Assembly: GCF_001027285.1 (NCBI RefSeq) | Contig: NZ_CP011509.1 | Span: 4,038,501 to 4,102,500 of the forward strand | DNA length: 64,000 nucleotides | Origin: Archangium gephyra | GTDB taxonomy: Bacteria; Myxococcota; Myxococcia; Myxococcales; Myxococcaceae | Reading direction: 5' to 3' | Shown: positions 41,804 through 52,005 of the stretch, piece by piece | How the letters are laid out: each line of letters begins with the position of its first letter | Position numbering within the stretch: position 1 is the first letter of the stretch | Position numbers and translations under genes: made by a program | The notes under the pieces: generated by a model | What the model saw: only the letters and a program-made list of their open reading frames with translations | What the model was told of the DNA's origin: nothing | Database searches by the model: none

Positions 41804-42754
41804 GTGAGCACTCCGAGCGGATCGCCGGCGAAGACGTACGCGCTCAAGTTCATCTCCGGCAAGTACCAGGGTGGTGAGTTCCCGCTGAAGGCGGAGAAGC
41901 AGATCGTCATCGGCCGCTCGAGCGAGCTGGACATGGTGCTCGTCGAGGACATGGTGTCGCGCAAACACGCGCGCATCGTGGTCAACGGGACCGGGCAGAT
42001 CTCCATCGAGGACCTCGGCTCGACGAACGGCACCTTCGTCAACGGCGAGAAGGTCAAGCAGGCGACGCTCAAGGAGGGGGACCGCATCCTCATCGGCACC
42101 TCCATCCTGAAGCTCATCCTGCAGGGCGTGGGGGCGGGCGAGGTCGACGAGGTGGTGGCCAAGCAGCGCCTGGAGGAGGTGGCTGTCCAGGCGGCGCGGA
42201 CCTCGACGAAGGCCTCGTCCATGACGGGGAAGATCGAGGAGATTCCGCTGCCGGACCTGCTGCAGCTCTTCCACACGTCCAAGAAGAACGGCGTGCTGGT
42301 GGTCAACAACGACCACGAGGCGAAGATCTACCTGCGCCAGGGCCGCGTGTACTACGCGGTCATCGACGAGAACCACAACCTGGGGCCGCAGAAGAGCTTC
42401 AACCGCATCATCACCTGGGAGCAGGGTGACTTCGAGCTGCGGCCGGCCGACCCCCAGGAGTTCATGGTGGAGCTGGACTCGTCCACCGAGGCGCTCCTGA
42501 TGGACGCGCTGAGGCAGCTGGACGAGTACAAGCGCATCCAGAAGGATCTGCCGTCGATGGCCACGCAGCTGTCGCTGGCGATGCCGATGACGGCGAAGCT
42601 GCGCGAGCTGACGCCGGAGCTGCTGGACGTGCTGCAGCAGGTGCACAACTACGGCTCGCTGGGTGGGGTGCTGGACCACTCGGAGCAGGACGACGTGCAG
42701 GCGGCCGAGTCGGTACTGCAGCTCATCAAGCGCGACTACGTGCGCGCCAGTTAA
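41804..42754 (+). CDS. FHA-DUF4388 signalling protein
   Basis: A 316-residue cytoplasmic protein. The N-terminal FHA domain (residues 12-105) binds phosphothreonine and has the expected core GRSSELDMVL, SRKHARI and GSTNGTFVNG. The second half is DUF4388 (PATAN), starting SMTGKIEEIPLPDLLQLFHT with the GVLVV...IYLRQGRVYYAV pattern, a domain common in deltaproteobacterial signalling proteins. A helical C-terminus follows. It should read out a Ser/Thr kinase signal. Start is GTG. The selD start lies 10 bp after its stop, so both are probably co-transcribed. Confidence 0.88.
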   Translation: MSTPSGSPAKTYALKFISGKYQGGEFPLKAEKQIVIGRSSELDMVLVEDMVSRKHARIVVNGTGQISIEDLGSTNGTFVNGEKVKQATLKEGDRILIGTSILKLILQGVGAGEVDEVVAKQRLEEVAVQAARTSTKASSMTGKIEEIPLPDLLQLFHTSKKNGVLVVNNDHEAKIYLRQGRVYYAVIDENHNLGPQKSFNRIITWEQGDFELRPADPQEFMVELDSSTEALLMDALRQLDEYKRIQKDLPSMATQLSLAMPMTAKLRELTPELLDVLQQVHNYGSLGGVLDHSEQDDVQAAESVLQLIKRDYVRAS

Positions 42755-42764
42755 GAGGCCTACC

Positions 42765-43817
42765 GTGTCCGAAGAGCAGAAGCCGCGCCGGCTCACCGAG
42801 CTGGCGAATTGCGCGGGTTGAGCGGCGAAAATCCGCCCCGCGGATCTGGCGCAGGTCCTGCGCCAACTGAAGACTTCGAAGGATACGAGGGCGCTGGTGG
42901 GCTTCAACACCAACGATGACGCGGCCGTGTATCGCGTGGCGCCGGGGCTGGCGCTGGTGAGCACGGTGGACTTCTTCCCGCCGGTGGTGGACGACCCGTT
43001 CCAGTTCGGGGCCATCGCCGCGGCGAACGCGCTGTCGGACATCTACGCCATGGGGGCCAAACCCCTGTTCGCGCTCAACCTGGTGGGCTTCCCCAAGGAT
43101 CGCCCCATGGAGGAGCTGTCGCGGATTCTCGCGGGCGGCCAGGCGAAGGCGGACGAGGCGGGCATCCCCATCCTGGGAGGGCACTCCATCCAGGACCCCG
43201 AGCCGAAGTACGGGCTGGCGGTGACGGGTCAGGTGCACCCGAAGAAGGTGCTGACGAACGCCGGGGCGAAGCCGGGCGACGTGCTGATGCTGACGAAGCC
43301 CCTGGGCTCGGGCATCGCGACCACGGCCATCAAGCGCGGCGTGGCGTCCAAGGAGCTGACGAAGCGCGTGGTGGCGCTGATGTCGGAGCTCAACAAGAAG
43401 TCCGGAGAAGTTTTCGCCTCGGGTAGGTTCAAGGTGAACGCCCTCACGGACGTGACGGGCTACGGCCTGCTGGGGCACCTGCTGGAGATGATGACGGGGG
43501 CGAAGGCGAAGGCCTTCCTGGACCTGGAGCGCATCCCCATCCTCTCGGAGGTGCCGGCGCTGGCGCAGCAGGGCGTGGTGCCGGGCGGGACGAAGTCCAA
43601 CCTCGCCCACGTGGGCAAGAAGGTGCGCTTCCCCAAGGGTCTGCCCGAGGACATCCAGTGGGTGCTCGCCGACGCGCAGACGAACGGGGGCCTGTTGGCC
43701 TCGGTGCCCGCGAAGGACGTGGCCAAGGCCTACCGGGCGCTGGAGAAGGCCGGTGTGGACGTGGCCCTCATCGGTGAGGTGGGCGAGGGCCGCCCCGGCA
43801 TCGAAGTCGTCGGCTGA
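42765..43817 (+). CDS. selD: Selenide, water dikinase SelD, itself a selenoprotein (UGA = Sec19)
   Basis: A 350-residue enzyme that makes selenophosphate from selenide and ATP for Sec and selenouridine synthesis. The true start is GTG at 42765 with AGAGG upstream. An in-frame TGA at 42819-42821 falls exactly at the catalytic position (NCAG-U-AAKIRPADL), where homologues have Cys or Sec, and Lys22 follows. Downstream the frame is open to 43817 with intact motifs: FNTNDDAAVY, VSTVDFFPPVVDDPF, GAIAAANALSDIYAMG, LGGHSIQDPEPKYGLAV, LTDVTGYGLLGHL, GGTKSNL. A SECIS hairpin lies at the right distance. Standard callers would cut the gene to begin at 42897 or so. selA, selB and tRNA-Sec are not in the window. 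Confidence 0.95.
42848..42864 (+). promoter_or_regulatory. Bacterial SECIS element of selD
   Basis: GGCGCAGGTCCTGCGCC forms a 5-bp stem with the loop AGGTCCT (or 7 bp with loop GTC). The loop contains GGTC, as in the E. coli fdhF SECIS, and its G lies about 33 nt after the UGA, within the 16-37 nt window known for SelB-dependent readthrough. Confidence 0.85.
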
Positions 43818-43876
43818 AGGCCGTACCGCTGGCCGCTGGCGCTCCATCGGGCGCGCCTCTACGATCCGCTCCGGCC

Positions 43877-44686
43877 ATGACGCTCCGTCTCCTCCCCCTC
43901 GTCGGCGTGCTCGTCCTGCTGTGCCTGCCCTCGTCCTCCCGCGCGGCCGAGCGTCCCGCGCGCATCGTGGTGGACCCGGGCCATGGCGGAGACCAGGAGG
44001 GGGCGACGAGCCCCACGGGCCTGCTCGAGAAGGACGTGTCCCTCCAGGTGGCGCGGCGGGTGCGGGACCATCTGGAGGAGGAGCTCGGGGCACAGGTGCT
44101 GATGACGCGGGAAGAGGACCAGTCGCTGCCCCTGCCCGAGCGGGTGGAGTTCTCCAACAAGCAGCGGCCGGACCTCTTCGTGTCCATCCACTGCAACGCG
44201 ATGCCCACCCGGCGCACGCGCGCGCGCGTCCAGGGCATCGAGACGTACTTCCTCTCGGCCAGTGCCTCCAACGCCACGGCGCGAGCGGCCGCGGACCGTG
44301 AGAACGCCGAGGCCCCGGCCTCGCGGGGAGGGCGGGGCGACTCCACGCTGGCCTTCATCCTCCATGACCTGGCGCGCACCGAGGCACACCAGGACTCCTC
44401 GCGCCTGGCGTACGCCATCCACCAGAAGCTCATCGCGGCCACTGGCAGCTCGGACCGGGGGGTGCTGCAGGCGCCCTTCTACGTGCTCAACGGCGTCGAG
44501 GCCCCCGCCGTGCTCGTGGAGATTGGCTACATCTCTCATCCGGACGAGGGGGGCCGATTGGCCCGCGCCGAGTACCAGGAGCGGCTCGCCACCGCCATCA
44601 CCGAGGGCGTGCGGGCCTTCCTGGCCGAGGTGCGCCGGCGCGACTCGCCCAAGCCCGCGAAGGTGGCGGCTCCCGCGACTCCCTGA
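43877..44686 (+). CDS. N-acetylmuramoyl-L-alanine amidase (Amidase_3)
   Basis: A 269-residue periplasmic zinc amidase that cuts the peptide stem from peptidoglycan. The signal peptide is MTLRLLPLVGVLVLLCLPSS, with cleavage near SRA-AERPA. Zinc ligands and catalytic residues are visible: His in VVDPGHGGDQEGA, Glu in GLLEKDVSL, His in DLFVSIHCNAM and Glu in AVLVEIGYISHPDEG. The AmiC-type inhibitory helix region lies around residues 135-165. No SPOR, LysM or AMIN domain is attached, so targeting must come from elsewhere. It has a 59-bp gap from selD and stands before rph. Confidence 0.9.
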   Translation: MTLRLLPLVGVLVLLCLPSSSRAAERPARIVVDPGHGGDQEGATSPTGLLEKDVSLQVARRVRDHLEEELGAQVLMTREEDQSLPLPERVEFSNKQRPDLFVSIHCNAMPTRRTRARVQGIETYFLSASASNATARAAADRENAEAPASRGGRGDSTLAFILHDLARTEAHQDSSRLAYAIHQKLIAATGSSDRGVLQAPFYVLNGVEAPAVLVEIGYISHPDEGGRLARAEYQERLATAITEGVRAFLAEVRRRDSPKPAKVAAPATP

Positions 44687-44770
44687 CAGAGAGCCGCACT
44701 CCCGACGGACAACGGGCCGGGTCGTCTGCTAGAGAGGCGGCCCCGTTTCCCCTTGCCGAGGAGCCTCCCC

Positions 44771-45487
44771 ATGCGGTCCTTCAACCGTGGGGCGCTGGAC
44801 ATGCGCCCCGTCACCCTCACTCCCGCCATCACCCGTCACGCCGAGGGCTCGACCCAGGTGGAGTTCGGCGATACCCGCGTGCTCGTCACCTGCTCGGTGG
44901 AGGAGCGGGTGCCGCCCCACCTGATGGGCAAGGGCTCCGGCTGGGTGACGGCCGAGTACGGCATGCTGCCGCGCTCCACGCATACCCGCACGCAGCGTGA
45001 GGCCGCCAAGGGCAAGCAGACCGGGCGCACGTTGGAGATCCAGCGCCTCATCGGCCGCTCCATGCGCGCCGCGGTGGACCTGCCGGGCCTGGGCGTGCGC
45101 ACCTTCACCCTGGACTGCGACGTCCTCCAGGCCGATGGCGGCACCCGCACGGCCTCCATCACCGGCGCCTACGTGGCCCTGGTGCTCGCGATGCGCAAGC
45201 TGCACAAGGCCGGAGTGATGCCGCGCATGCCCAAGCTCACCCCCATCGCCGCCGTGTCCGTGGGCGTGGTGAAGGGCGAGGTGCGGGTGGACCTCGACTA
45301 CGACGAGGACTCCACCGCCGACGTGGACCTGAACCTGGTGGCCACCGGAGACGGCCGCATCGTCGAGGTGCAGGGCACCGCCGAGCACCAGCTCTTCGAC
45401 CGCAAGACGATGGACGCGATGCTGGACGCGGGACTGGCCGCCATCCGCCAGCTCACCGAGGCTCAGCAGAAGGTGCTCGGCGCATGA
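44771..45487 (+). CDS. rph: Ribonuclease PH
   Basis: A 238-residue phosphorolytic 3'-5' exoribonuclease that trims tRNA 3' ends. It has [52 protein letters not shown], the phosphate-binding [14 protein letters not shown] and [20 protein letters not shown]. The ATG at 44771 has GAGGAG upstream; an earlier TTG at 44753 is not needed. The stop overlaps the rdgB start (ATGA). This rph-rdgB pairing is common in bacteria, and here both lie shortly upstream of a tRNA cluster. Confidence 0.96.
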   Translation: MRSFNRGALDMRPVTLTPAITRHAEGSTQVEFGDTRVLVTCSVEERVPPHLMGKGSGWVTAEYGMLPRSTHTRTQREAAKGKQTGRTLEIQRLIGRSMRAAVDLPGLGVRTFTLDCDVLQADGGTRTASITGAYVALVLAMRKLHKAGVMPRMPKLTPIAAVSVGVVKGEVRVDLDYDEDSTADVDLNLVATGDGRIVEVQGTAEHQLFDRKTMDAMLDAGLAAIRQLTEAQQKVLGA

Positions 45488-46092
45488 AGCCCCGTCTGCT
45501 CTTCGCCACCGGAAACCAGGGCAAGCTGCGCGAGCTGCGCGGCCTCGTGGGGGACGCCGTGGAGGTGGTCTCCCTCAAGGACCTGCCGCCCATCCCCGAG
45601 CCCGAGGAGACGGGCGTCACCTTCGAGGAGAACGCCGAGCTCAAGGCCCGCGCCTACTCCGCGGCCAGCGGCCTGCCGGCCCTGGCGGATGACTCGGGAC
45701 TGTGCGTGGACGCACTGGGAGGCCGTCCCGGCGTGTACTCCGCGCGTTACGCCGAGGGAGACGACAAGGCGCGCTACCAGAAGCTGCTCACCGAGCTGTC
45801 GGGCGTGCCGGACGAGAAGCGCACCGCCGCCTTCGTGTGCGCGCTCTGCCTGGTGCAGCCGGGAGGCGGGCCCGCCATCTTCGAGCTGGGCCGCTGCGAG
45901 GGACGCATCGGCCACGAGCCCCGGGGCTCCCACGGCTTCGGTTACGATCCGGTCTTCCTCCTGCCGGGCGGCAAGACGATGGCGGAGCTGACGGCCGAGG
46001 AGAAGGCGGCCATCTCGCACCGGGGTGTCGCCTTCCAGAAGATGCTGCCGCATCTCAAAGCGATGGCGGGCACACAGCCTGTTGGGGGGTGA
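45484..46092 (+). CDS. rdgB: XTP/dITP diphosphatase (RdgB/HAM1 family)
   Basis: A 202-residue house-cleaning nucleotide pyrophosphatase that removes dITP, XTP and related purine NTPs. The family motifs are [59 protein letters not shown] and [16 protein letters not shown] with AISHRG at the end. The start overlaps the rph stop by four bases. Length is normal. It is the last protein gene before the tRNA array. Confidence 0.95.
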   Translation: MKPRLLFATGNQGKLRELRGLVGDAVEVVSLKDLPPIPEPEETGVTFEENAELKARAYSAASGLPALADDSGLCVDALGGRPGVYSARYAEGDDKARYQKLLTELSGVPDEKRTAAFVCALCLVQPGGGPAIFELGRCEGRIGHEPRGSHGFGYDPVFLLPGGKTMAELTAEEKAAISHRGVAFQKMLPHLKAMAGTQPVGG

Positions 46093-46134
46093 GCAGGCGT
46101 CAGGAACGTTTGCCTTGCGCGTCCGTTCCGGATG

Positions 46135-46151
46135 GTTCAACAATGTTGAAC
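46135..46151. promoter_or_regulatory. Perfect palindrome just upstream of tRNA-Pro
   Basis: GTTCAACAATGTTGAAC is a 7-bp inverted repeat with a 3-nt spacer ending 5 bp before the tRNA. It overlaps the expected -10 region (AACAAT at 46139-46144, with TTGCGC at 46115-46120 as a possible -35). It could be an operator, or only the start of the transcript. Confidence 0.5.
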
Positions 46152-46156
46152 TTCAT

Positions 46157-46232
<76 letters not shown>

Positions 46233-46262
46233 CAGCAGCACCGCGGTAACGGAGAGGATTGG

Positions 46263-46339
46263 GTGCCAGTAGCTCAGCTGGATAGAGCATCGGCCTTCTA
46301 AGCCGAGGGTCGTGGGTTCGAGTCCCGCCTGGCGCGCCA
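46263..46339 (+). tRNA. tRNA-Arg (anticodon TCT)
   Basis: Acceptor GTGCCAG/CTGGCGC with one T-G pair, D arm GCTC/GAGC, anticodon stem TCGGC/GCCGA with loop CTTCTAA, T arm GTGGG/CCCGC, discriminator G. The CCA end (46337-46339) is encoded, unlike the tRNA before it. Reads AGA/AGG, rare codons in this genome. Confidence 0.95.
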
Positions 46340-46443
46340 CCATCTTCGTCGTGACAAAAGGGGCTTGAACCGTAACGGTTTCCACGGTAGGGAAGCCGCC
46401 ACGTTTCAGCGCGGTTGTTCCAGCGCGAGTTGTTCGTCGTAAC

Positions 46444-46518
46444 GGCGGCCATAGCTCAACTGGTTAGAGCGCAGGACTGTGACTCCTGAGGTTACCGGTT
46501 CGATCCCGGTTGGCCGCC
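46444..46518 (+). tRNA. tRNA-His (anticodon GTG)
   Basis: Eight acceptor pairs (GGCGGCCA with TGGCCGCC) place G at -1 opposite C73, the histidyl identity element. Anticodon stem CAGGA/TCCTG with loop CTGTGAC, T arm ACCGG/CCGGT. CCA not encoded. Confidence 0.95.
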
Positions 46519-46539
46519 CTTCTCATCCCCCCGCTTTTC

Positions 46540-46613
46540 GCGCCTATAGCTCAACTGGATAGAGCATCGGCCTTCGAAGCCGAGGGTTGGGGGTTCAAGT
46601 CCCTCTGGGCGCA
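46540..46613 (+). tRNA. tRNA-Arg (anticodon TCG)
   Basis: Acceptor GCGCCTA/TGGGCGC with one T-G pair, D arm GCTC/GAGC, anticodon stem TCGGC/GCCGA with loop CTTCGAA, T arm GGGGG/CCCTC with TTCAAGT, discriminator A. The D arm and anticodon stem match the TCT tRNA-Arg 200 bp upstream closely, suggesting shared origin. Confidence 0.94.
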
Positions 46614-46616
46614 CAG

Positions 46617-46640
46617 CAGCACCCCCTTGCGAGGGTGCTG
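46617..46640 (+). terminator. Hairpin after the four-tRNA array
   Basis: CAGCACCC (46617-46624) pairs with GGGTGCTG (46633-46640), an 8-bp stem with an 8-nt loop, 4 bp after tRNA-Arg. No T-tract follows on the plus strand. It also lies 20 bp beyond the convergent recombinase gene. Confidence 0.5.
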
Positions 46641-46659
46641 CCGCGGACTCCTCACCAGC

Positions 46660-47876
46660 TCAGGCCTTGGCGTCCACCGCGGGAACGCGGCAGCGCAGCT
46701 CGGCCTCGGTCTCGAGCGCGGCGAGGTTCTCGCGCATCGGCCGGGCCCACTTCGCCTTGGGCTGCTCCATCAGCTTCTCGTGAGCCAGGTCGATCGTCTC
46801 GGCCAGCTCCTCGTCGCTGAGCTCCGAGGCCGTCTTGCCCTTGTGCGGACCGAAGGCCACCACCACCGACGAGCTCTTCAGCTTCGCCGGAGCCTCCAGG
46901 GCCGGTGCTGCCGGCTCGGTGGCCGGAGCGGGCTCCGGGTGGGTGTCCTTGGCCTTCACCTCGGACTTCACCTCGGCCTTCACGTCCTTCGCCTTGGCGG
47001 TGTCCTTGGCCACCACGGGCTCGCGGACCTCCTTGGCGGAGGTGGCCGCGGGACGCGCCTTCACGGACTCCCGGACCGGCTCGGGTTCCCGCACGGTCTC
47101 CCGGTGCGGCTCCTTGGCCTGCACCGGAGCCGGTGCTGGAGCGGGCTCCTTCTCCTCACGCGCCTCACGGGGGGCCGTGGACACGGGAGGGAAGGACGCC
47201 TTCACGGGGCCCGGACGCGTGCCCAGCACCTCGTAGCCGCCGTGCCCTGACGCGGGCTCGGCCTGCGCCGGCTCGAACTCCTCGGCCGGCATCTCCTCGC
47301 GCACGTACAGTCCGCCGAAGGCCTCGGGGTATGCCTTGCGCAGTGCCGCCACGCGCGCGCACTTCTCGATCATCGTCGTGGGAATCTTGGCCCACAGCGG
47401 CGTCTGCTGGACGTAGCCCGCGAAGTCCAGCCACACCACCACCGGCAACTTCCCATCCCGCACCACGCGCGACCAGGCTCCCACCAGGCTGCCCTTGCGC
47501 TTGGCCGGGTTGAAGCGGTGCAGCACCTCGCCCTGGCCCTGGTCCACGATGATCTCATCCTCGGCGTACACCGCACTCGCCTGGATGCCCTTGAAGTCCG
47601 GGAAGCGCTCCGCGCGCGCCAGCATTCCCGCCTCCGAGGGCTGGAACTCGTAGCGCGTCACCCAGTTGGGCTTCTCCCGGTTGCCCGCGTTCTGCCGGCG
47701 GGCCACGCAGAAGGCCTCCTTGAGCAACGGGTCCAACCCGGAGCGCTTGCACTGCTCGATGAAGAGGGCGAACTCGTCCTCCCCGATGCCTCGGGGCAGA
47801 TGGTCCGCTTGATGAGTTCCACGCGCTCGGGGCTCCACTGGCCCGACGCCGTCTCTGCCTTGTTGTGTGCTTCCAT
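46660..47876 (-). pseudogene. bet: Bet/RecT-family phage-type recombinase, frame broken by a -1 shift
   Basis: A single-strand annealing recombinase split over two frames. The first frame runs from ATG at 47876 (MEAHNKAETASGQWSPERVE, then LIKRTICP). At the C4 run of the coding strand (47793-47796) the homology jumps to the -1 frame, RGIGEDEFALFIEQCKRSGL, and continues to the stop at 46660. The joined product would be about 405 residues, with Bet/RecT marks GSLVGAWSRVVRDGK, TTMIEKCARVAALRKAYPEA and GLYVREEM, an Ala/Lys/Glu/Pro-rich linker and a C-terminal domain (VVAFGPHKGKTASELSDEEL). A one-base deletion, a sequencing error or programmed slippage on C-CCC are all possible. It lies alone between tRNA genes, with no exonuclease partner. 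Confidence 0.8.
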
Positions 47877-48143
47877 GCCGCTGCTCTGTCTCCGCCTGCG
47901 AAAAGGGCGAACGACCTCCGTCCGCCCGCACCTCGGGGAGGATTCAACCCTGGACGGCGTGCGTTGGCATCCCGATACTGAACACCCGTCCAGCGCCAGC
48001 TCGGAGGGCGGACAGGCTCAGCGCAGGGGCTCTGGAGGGGTTGCGCGGGGGTCCGAAAAAAAGCATTTGACGTGGGCCGCGTCGCACCGTACAAGCCGTC
48101 CCCGTCGACGCGCGGTGACGAACCGCCGCGGCGCACAAGAGTC
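47877..48143. other. Intergenic region between the recombinase and tRNA-Lys
   Basis: 267 bp without a gene. It should hold the recombinase promoter on the minus strand, where I see no clear consensus, and the tRNA-Lys promoter on the plus strand. A run of seven A at 48056-48062 precedes the latter. Confidence 0.5.
48067..48095 (+). promoter_or_regulatory. Promoter of tRNA-Lys
   Basis: TTGACG (48067-48072) and TACAAG (48090-48095) are 17 bp apart, with an A-run just upstream that could act as an UP element. Transcription would begin about 42 nt before the tRNA. Confidence 0.6.
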
Positions 48144-48216
48144 GGGAGCGTAGCTCAATTGGTAGAGCAATGGACTCTTAATCCATAGGTTGTGGGTTCG
48201 ATTCCCTCCGCTCTCA
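48144..48216 (+). tRNA. tRNA-Lys (anticodon CTT)
   Basis: Acceptor GGGAGCG/CGCTCTC with one G-T pair, D arm GCTC/GAGC, anticodon stem ATGGA/TCCAT with loop CTCTTAA, T arm GTGGG/CCCTC (one T-T mismatch) with TTCGATT, discriminator A. CCA not encoded. Confidence 0.95.
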
Positions 48217-48220
48217 ACAG

Positions 48221-48262
48221 ACCGGGGCCCCTTCAGCGATGAGGGGGCCCCGGTTCCTTTTT
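48221..48262 (+). terminator. Strong rho-independent terminator after tRNA-Lys
   Basis: ACCGGGGCCCC (48221-48231) pairs perfectly with GGGGCCCCGGT (48244-48254) around a 12-nt loop, followed directly by TCCTTTTT. It is the clearest intrinsic terminator in the window. Confidence 0.92.
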
Positions 48263-48324
48263 GGGGTCCTGGATTGCCGTGCGCCGGGCTCCCGTTTTCG
48301 GGTTAGAACGCACGGTCAGCCCCC

Positions 48325-48406
48325 GGGCGGGTGGCGAAACTGGTAGACGCGCCAGACTTAGGATCTGGTACCGCAAGGTGTGAGGGTTCGAGTCCCTCCT
48401 CGCCCA
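48325..48406 (+). tRNA. tRNA-Leu (anticodon TAG)
   Basis: A class II tRNA of 82 nt. Acceptor GGGCGGG/CTCGCCC with one G-T pair, anticodon stem CCAGA/TCTGG with loop CTTAGGA, long variable arm (TACCGCAAGGTGT), T arm GAGGG/CCCTC with TTCGAGT, discriminator A. CCA not encoded. Confidence 0.95.
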
Positions 48407-48422
48407 CTCCGGCCATTTCGCG

Positions 48423-48451
48423 TTGACCGGATCGGACCTATCTCCTAAACG
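48423..48451 (+). promoter_or_regulatory. Likely promoter of the tig-clpP operon
   Basis: TTGACC (48423-48428) and TAAACG (48446-48451) are 17 bp apart, 70 bp before the tig ATG. The -35 is good and the -10 weak. I see no CIRCE element or sigma-32-like sequence. Confidence 0.45.
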
Positions 48452-48522
48452 CGCACGTCCCACAGCTTCAGTTCTTCACCCCACCGACACGCCGGCAGCG
48501 TCCGGCGCGAGCGAGGCATCCC

Positions 48523-49803
48523 ATGAAGGTCCAGATCGAGGAGCTCTCTCCCATCGAGAAGAAGCTCTCCATCGAGGTCGAGAACTCCCGCGTGACCGAG
48601 GAGCTCACCCGGGCGTACACCGCGCTCGGCAAGCAGGTGAAGCTGCCCGGCTTCCGCCAGGGCAAGGTTCCCCGCCGCATCCTCGAGCAGCGCTACCGGG
48701 AGCAGGTGGAGGACGAGGTCATCCAGCGCGTGGTGCAGAGCGCCTGGCTGGAGGCCGCCCGGGAGCACAAGGTGGAGGCCGTGGCCCCGCCGCAGGTGAC
48801 CAACAACTCCGGCCTCAAGGCCGACGCCCCCTTCACCTTCGAGGCCCGCGTCGAGGTGAAGCCCAAGGTGGAGGCCAAGGACTACCAGGGCCTGCCGCTC
48901 ACCCGCTCCGACTCCAAGGTGGAGGACAAGGACGTGGATGACCGCCTGTCCCAGCTGCGCGAGAGCATGGCCCGGCTGGAGGCCGTGGAGGGCCGTGACA
49001 CGGCGCAGATGGGTGACTTCGCCACCGTGGACTACCAGGCCAGCGTGGACGGCAAGGACTTCCCCGGCAGCAAGGCCGACGACGTGACGGTGGAGCTGGC
49101 CGCCGGTGAGCTGGTGGAGTCCAACGTGGCCGCCCTCGAGGGCACCAAGGTGGGCGAGACCAAGGAGCTGGACTACGCCTTCCCCGCCGACTACCGGGTG
49201 GAGGACGTCAAGGGCAAGACGGCCCGCTTCAAGTTCACCGTCAAGGGCCTCAAGAAGAAGGTCGTCCCCGAGCTCAACGACGACTTCGCCAAGGAGACGG
49301 GCGAGGCCCAGTCGCTCGAGGAGCTGCGCGGGAAGATCCGCGCGGACCTGGAGCAGGGCAAGCGCAACAAGGCCCAGGCCGAGGAGCGCGCCGCCCTCCT
49401 CAAGGCCCTCATCGAGCGCAACTCCTTCGAGGTCCCCAAGGCGATGGTGGAGCGCACCATCGACAACATGCTGGAGAACCGGCTGCGCGCCATGGCCCGC
49501 ATGGGCATGGATCCGCGCCAGCTCAACCTGGACTTCGCCCGGCTGCGCGAGGACCTGCGGGAGGAGGCCACCCAGGAGGTGAAGGGGGCGCTGCTCATCG
49601 AGGCCATTGCTCAAAAGGAGAACATCCAGGCCAGCGACGCCGACGTGGAGAAGAAGCTCGAGGAGCTGGCCAAGGAGGCCAAGCAGGACATCTCCGTCGT
49701 CCGCAAGTACTTCAAGGGCCCGGAAGAGCGTCAGGGGTTGAGCCTCCGACTCCGCGAAGAAAAGACGATTGAATTCCTGAAGGGTCAGGCGAAGTATTCC
49801 TAG
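48523..49803 (+). CDS. tig: Trigger factor (ribosome-bound chaperone)
   Basis: A 426-residue chaperone and prolyl isomerase. The N-terminal ribosome-binding domain has the signature [19 protein letters not shown] (GFRxGKxP). The PPIase domain lies around residues 150-245 ([40 protein letters not shown]). The C-terminal helical arms run from [20 protein letters not shown] to the end. Length matches the family. GAGCGAGGCATCCC lies before the ATG. It opens a proteostasis block: clpP follows 32 bp later, then clpX. Confidence 0.96.
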   Translation: MKVQIEELSPIEKKLSIEVENSRVTEELTRAYTALGKQVKLPGFRQGKVPRRILEQRYREQVEDEVIQRVVQSAWLEAAREHKVEAVAPPQVTNNSGLKADAPFTFEARVEVKPKVEAKDYQGLPLTRSDSKVEDKDVDDRLSQLRESMARLEAVEGRDTAQMGDFATVDYQASVDGKDFPGSKADDVTVELAAGELVESNVAALEGTKVGETKELDYAFPADYRVEDVKGKTARFKFTVKGLKKKVVPELNDDFAKETGEAQSLEELRGKIRADLEQGKRNKAQAEERAALLKALIERNSFEVPKAMVERTIDNMLENRLRAMARMGMDPRQLNLDFARLREDLREEATQEVKGALLIEAIAQKENIQASDADVEKKLEELAKEAKQDISVVRKYFKGPEERQGLSLRLREEKTIEFLKGQAKYS

Positions 49804-49835
49804 GAGTTCTTCCTTAGACCCTTCGCGAGGTTGTC

Positions 49836-50456
49836 ATGCCCTTCATGCCCGTTCCCTACGTCATCGAGCAGACCCACCGTGGGGAGCGCTCGTACGACAT
49901 CTACAGCCGCCTCCTGAAGGACCGGATCGTCATGTTGGGAACGGAGATCGACGATGACGTGGCCAACGTCATCGTCGCCCAGCTCCTGTTCCTGGAGTCC
50001 GAGGACCCGGACAAGGACATCAACCTCTACATCAACTCGCCCGGTGGTTCCGTGACGGCGGGTCTCGCCATCTACGACACCATGCAGTACGTGAAGCCGC
50101 AGGTGTCCACCATCTGCGTGGGCCAGGCGGCTTCCATGGGCGCGGTGCTGTTGCTGGCCGGGGCCAAGGGCAAGCGCTACGCGCTGCCCAGCTCGCGCAT
50201 CATGATCCACCAGCCGCTGGGCGGGGTGCGCGGACAGGCCACGGACATCGAGATCCAGGCCAAGGAAATCCTCCGCATGCGGGCCAAGCTCAACGAGCTC
50301 ATCGTCAAGCACACCGGCCAGCCGATCGAGCGTGTGGAGAAGGACACGGATCGCGACTACTTCATGGGGGCGATGGAGGCCAAGGCGTACGGCATCCTCG
50401 ACGAGGTGCAGAACCCCCGGAAGGTGCTCACGCCGCCCACGGGCGAGCGCAAGTAG
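49836..50456 (+). CDS. clpP: ATP-dependent Clp protease proteolytic subunit
   Basis: A 206-residue Ser peptidase that forms the tetradecameric ClpP barrel. The catalytic triad is Ser100 ([10 protein letters not shown]), His125 ([10 protein letters not shown]) and Asp174 (DTDRDYFMG). The oxyanion segment [11 protein letters not shown] and the N-terminal [20 protein letters not shown] are standard. A Pro-rich N-terminus ([13 protein letters not shown]) is probably a short propeptide. It pairs with ClpX, encoded 207 bp downstream after a terminator. Confidence 0.97.
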   Translation: MPFMPVPYVIEQTHRGERSYDIYSRLLKDRIVMLGTEIDDDVANVIVAQLLFLESEDPDKDINLYINSPGGSVTAGLAIYDTMQYVKPQVSTICVGQAASMGAVLLLAGAKGKRYALPSSRIMIHQPLGGVRGQATDIEIQAKEILRMRAKLNELIVKHTGQPIERVEKDTDRDYFMGAMEAKAYGILDEVQNPRKVLTPPTGERK

Positions 50457-50479
50457 GCGCCCCCTCGCGGGGCATACGG

Positions 50480-50525
50480 GCCGGAGCCGCGGGGAATGCT
50501 GCACCGCGTCTCCGGCTTCTGTTTT
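50480..50525 (+). terminator. Terminator between clpP and clpX
   Basis: GCCGGAG (50480-50486) and CGCGG (50488-50492) pair with CCGCG (50504-50508) and CTCCGGC (50510-50516), one bulge on each side, followed by TTCTGTTTT. It separates tig-clpP from clpX, so clpX probably has its own promoter in the 138 bp that follow. Confidence 0.7.
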
Positions 50526-50663
50526 CTGCGCCTGTCATTTTGGGCTGTTAAGTACCCAGCAGGTGCGTGGACGTCCCGGACAGGGGCTGACTAGATTGGT
50601 TTCAAGGCAGGGGGGCGGGCCGGTTGGGGAGCGCACCTCCAGGCAGTTGCAGCGAGGGCAAAC

Positions 50664-51944
<1,281 letters not shown>

Positions 51945-51970
51945 GCGCCCGCGCGCCCAAGCGCCAACAT

Positions 51971-52005
51971 CCCTCTCCCCTCGGGAGAGGGACGGGGTGA
52001 GGGTA
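51971..52005 (-). repeat. Palindromic intergenic repeat, copy C (minus orientation)
   Basis: CCCTCTCCC (51971-51979), loop CTC, GGGAGAGGG (51983-51991), then ACGGGGTGAGGGTA. A second imperfect inverted repeat (GGTGAGGG with CCCTCACC) spans onward to about 52038. It lies between clpX and the prolyl oligopeptidase gene. Confidence 0.8.

Noticed and set aside
42897-43817. selD starting after the in-frame TGA
   Set aside because: This would lose the catalytic Sec/Lys segment that precedes it in frame, and a SECIS hairpin is present; the GTG at 42765 is the true start.
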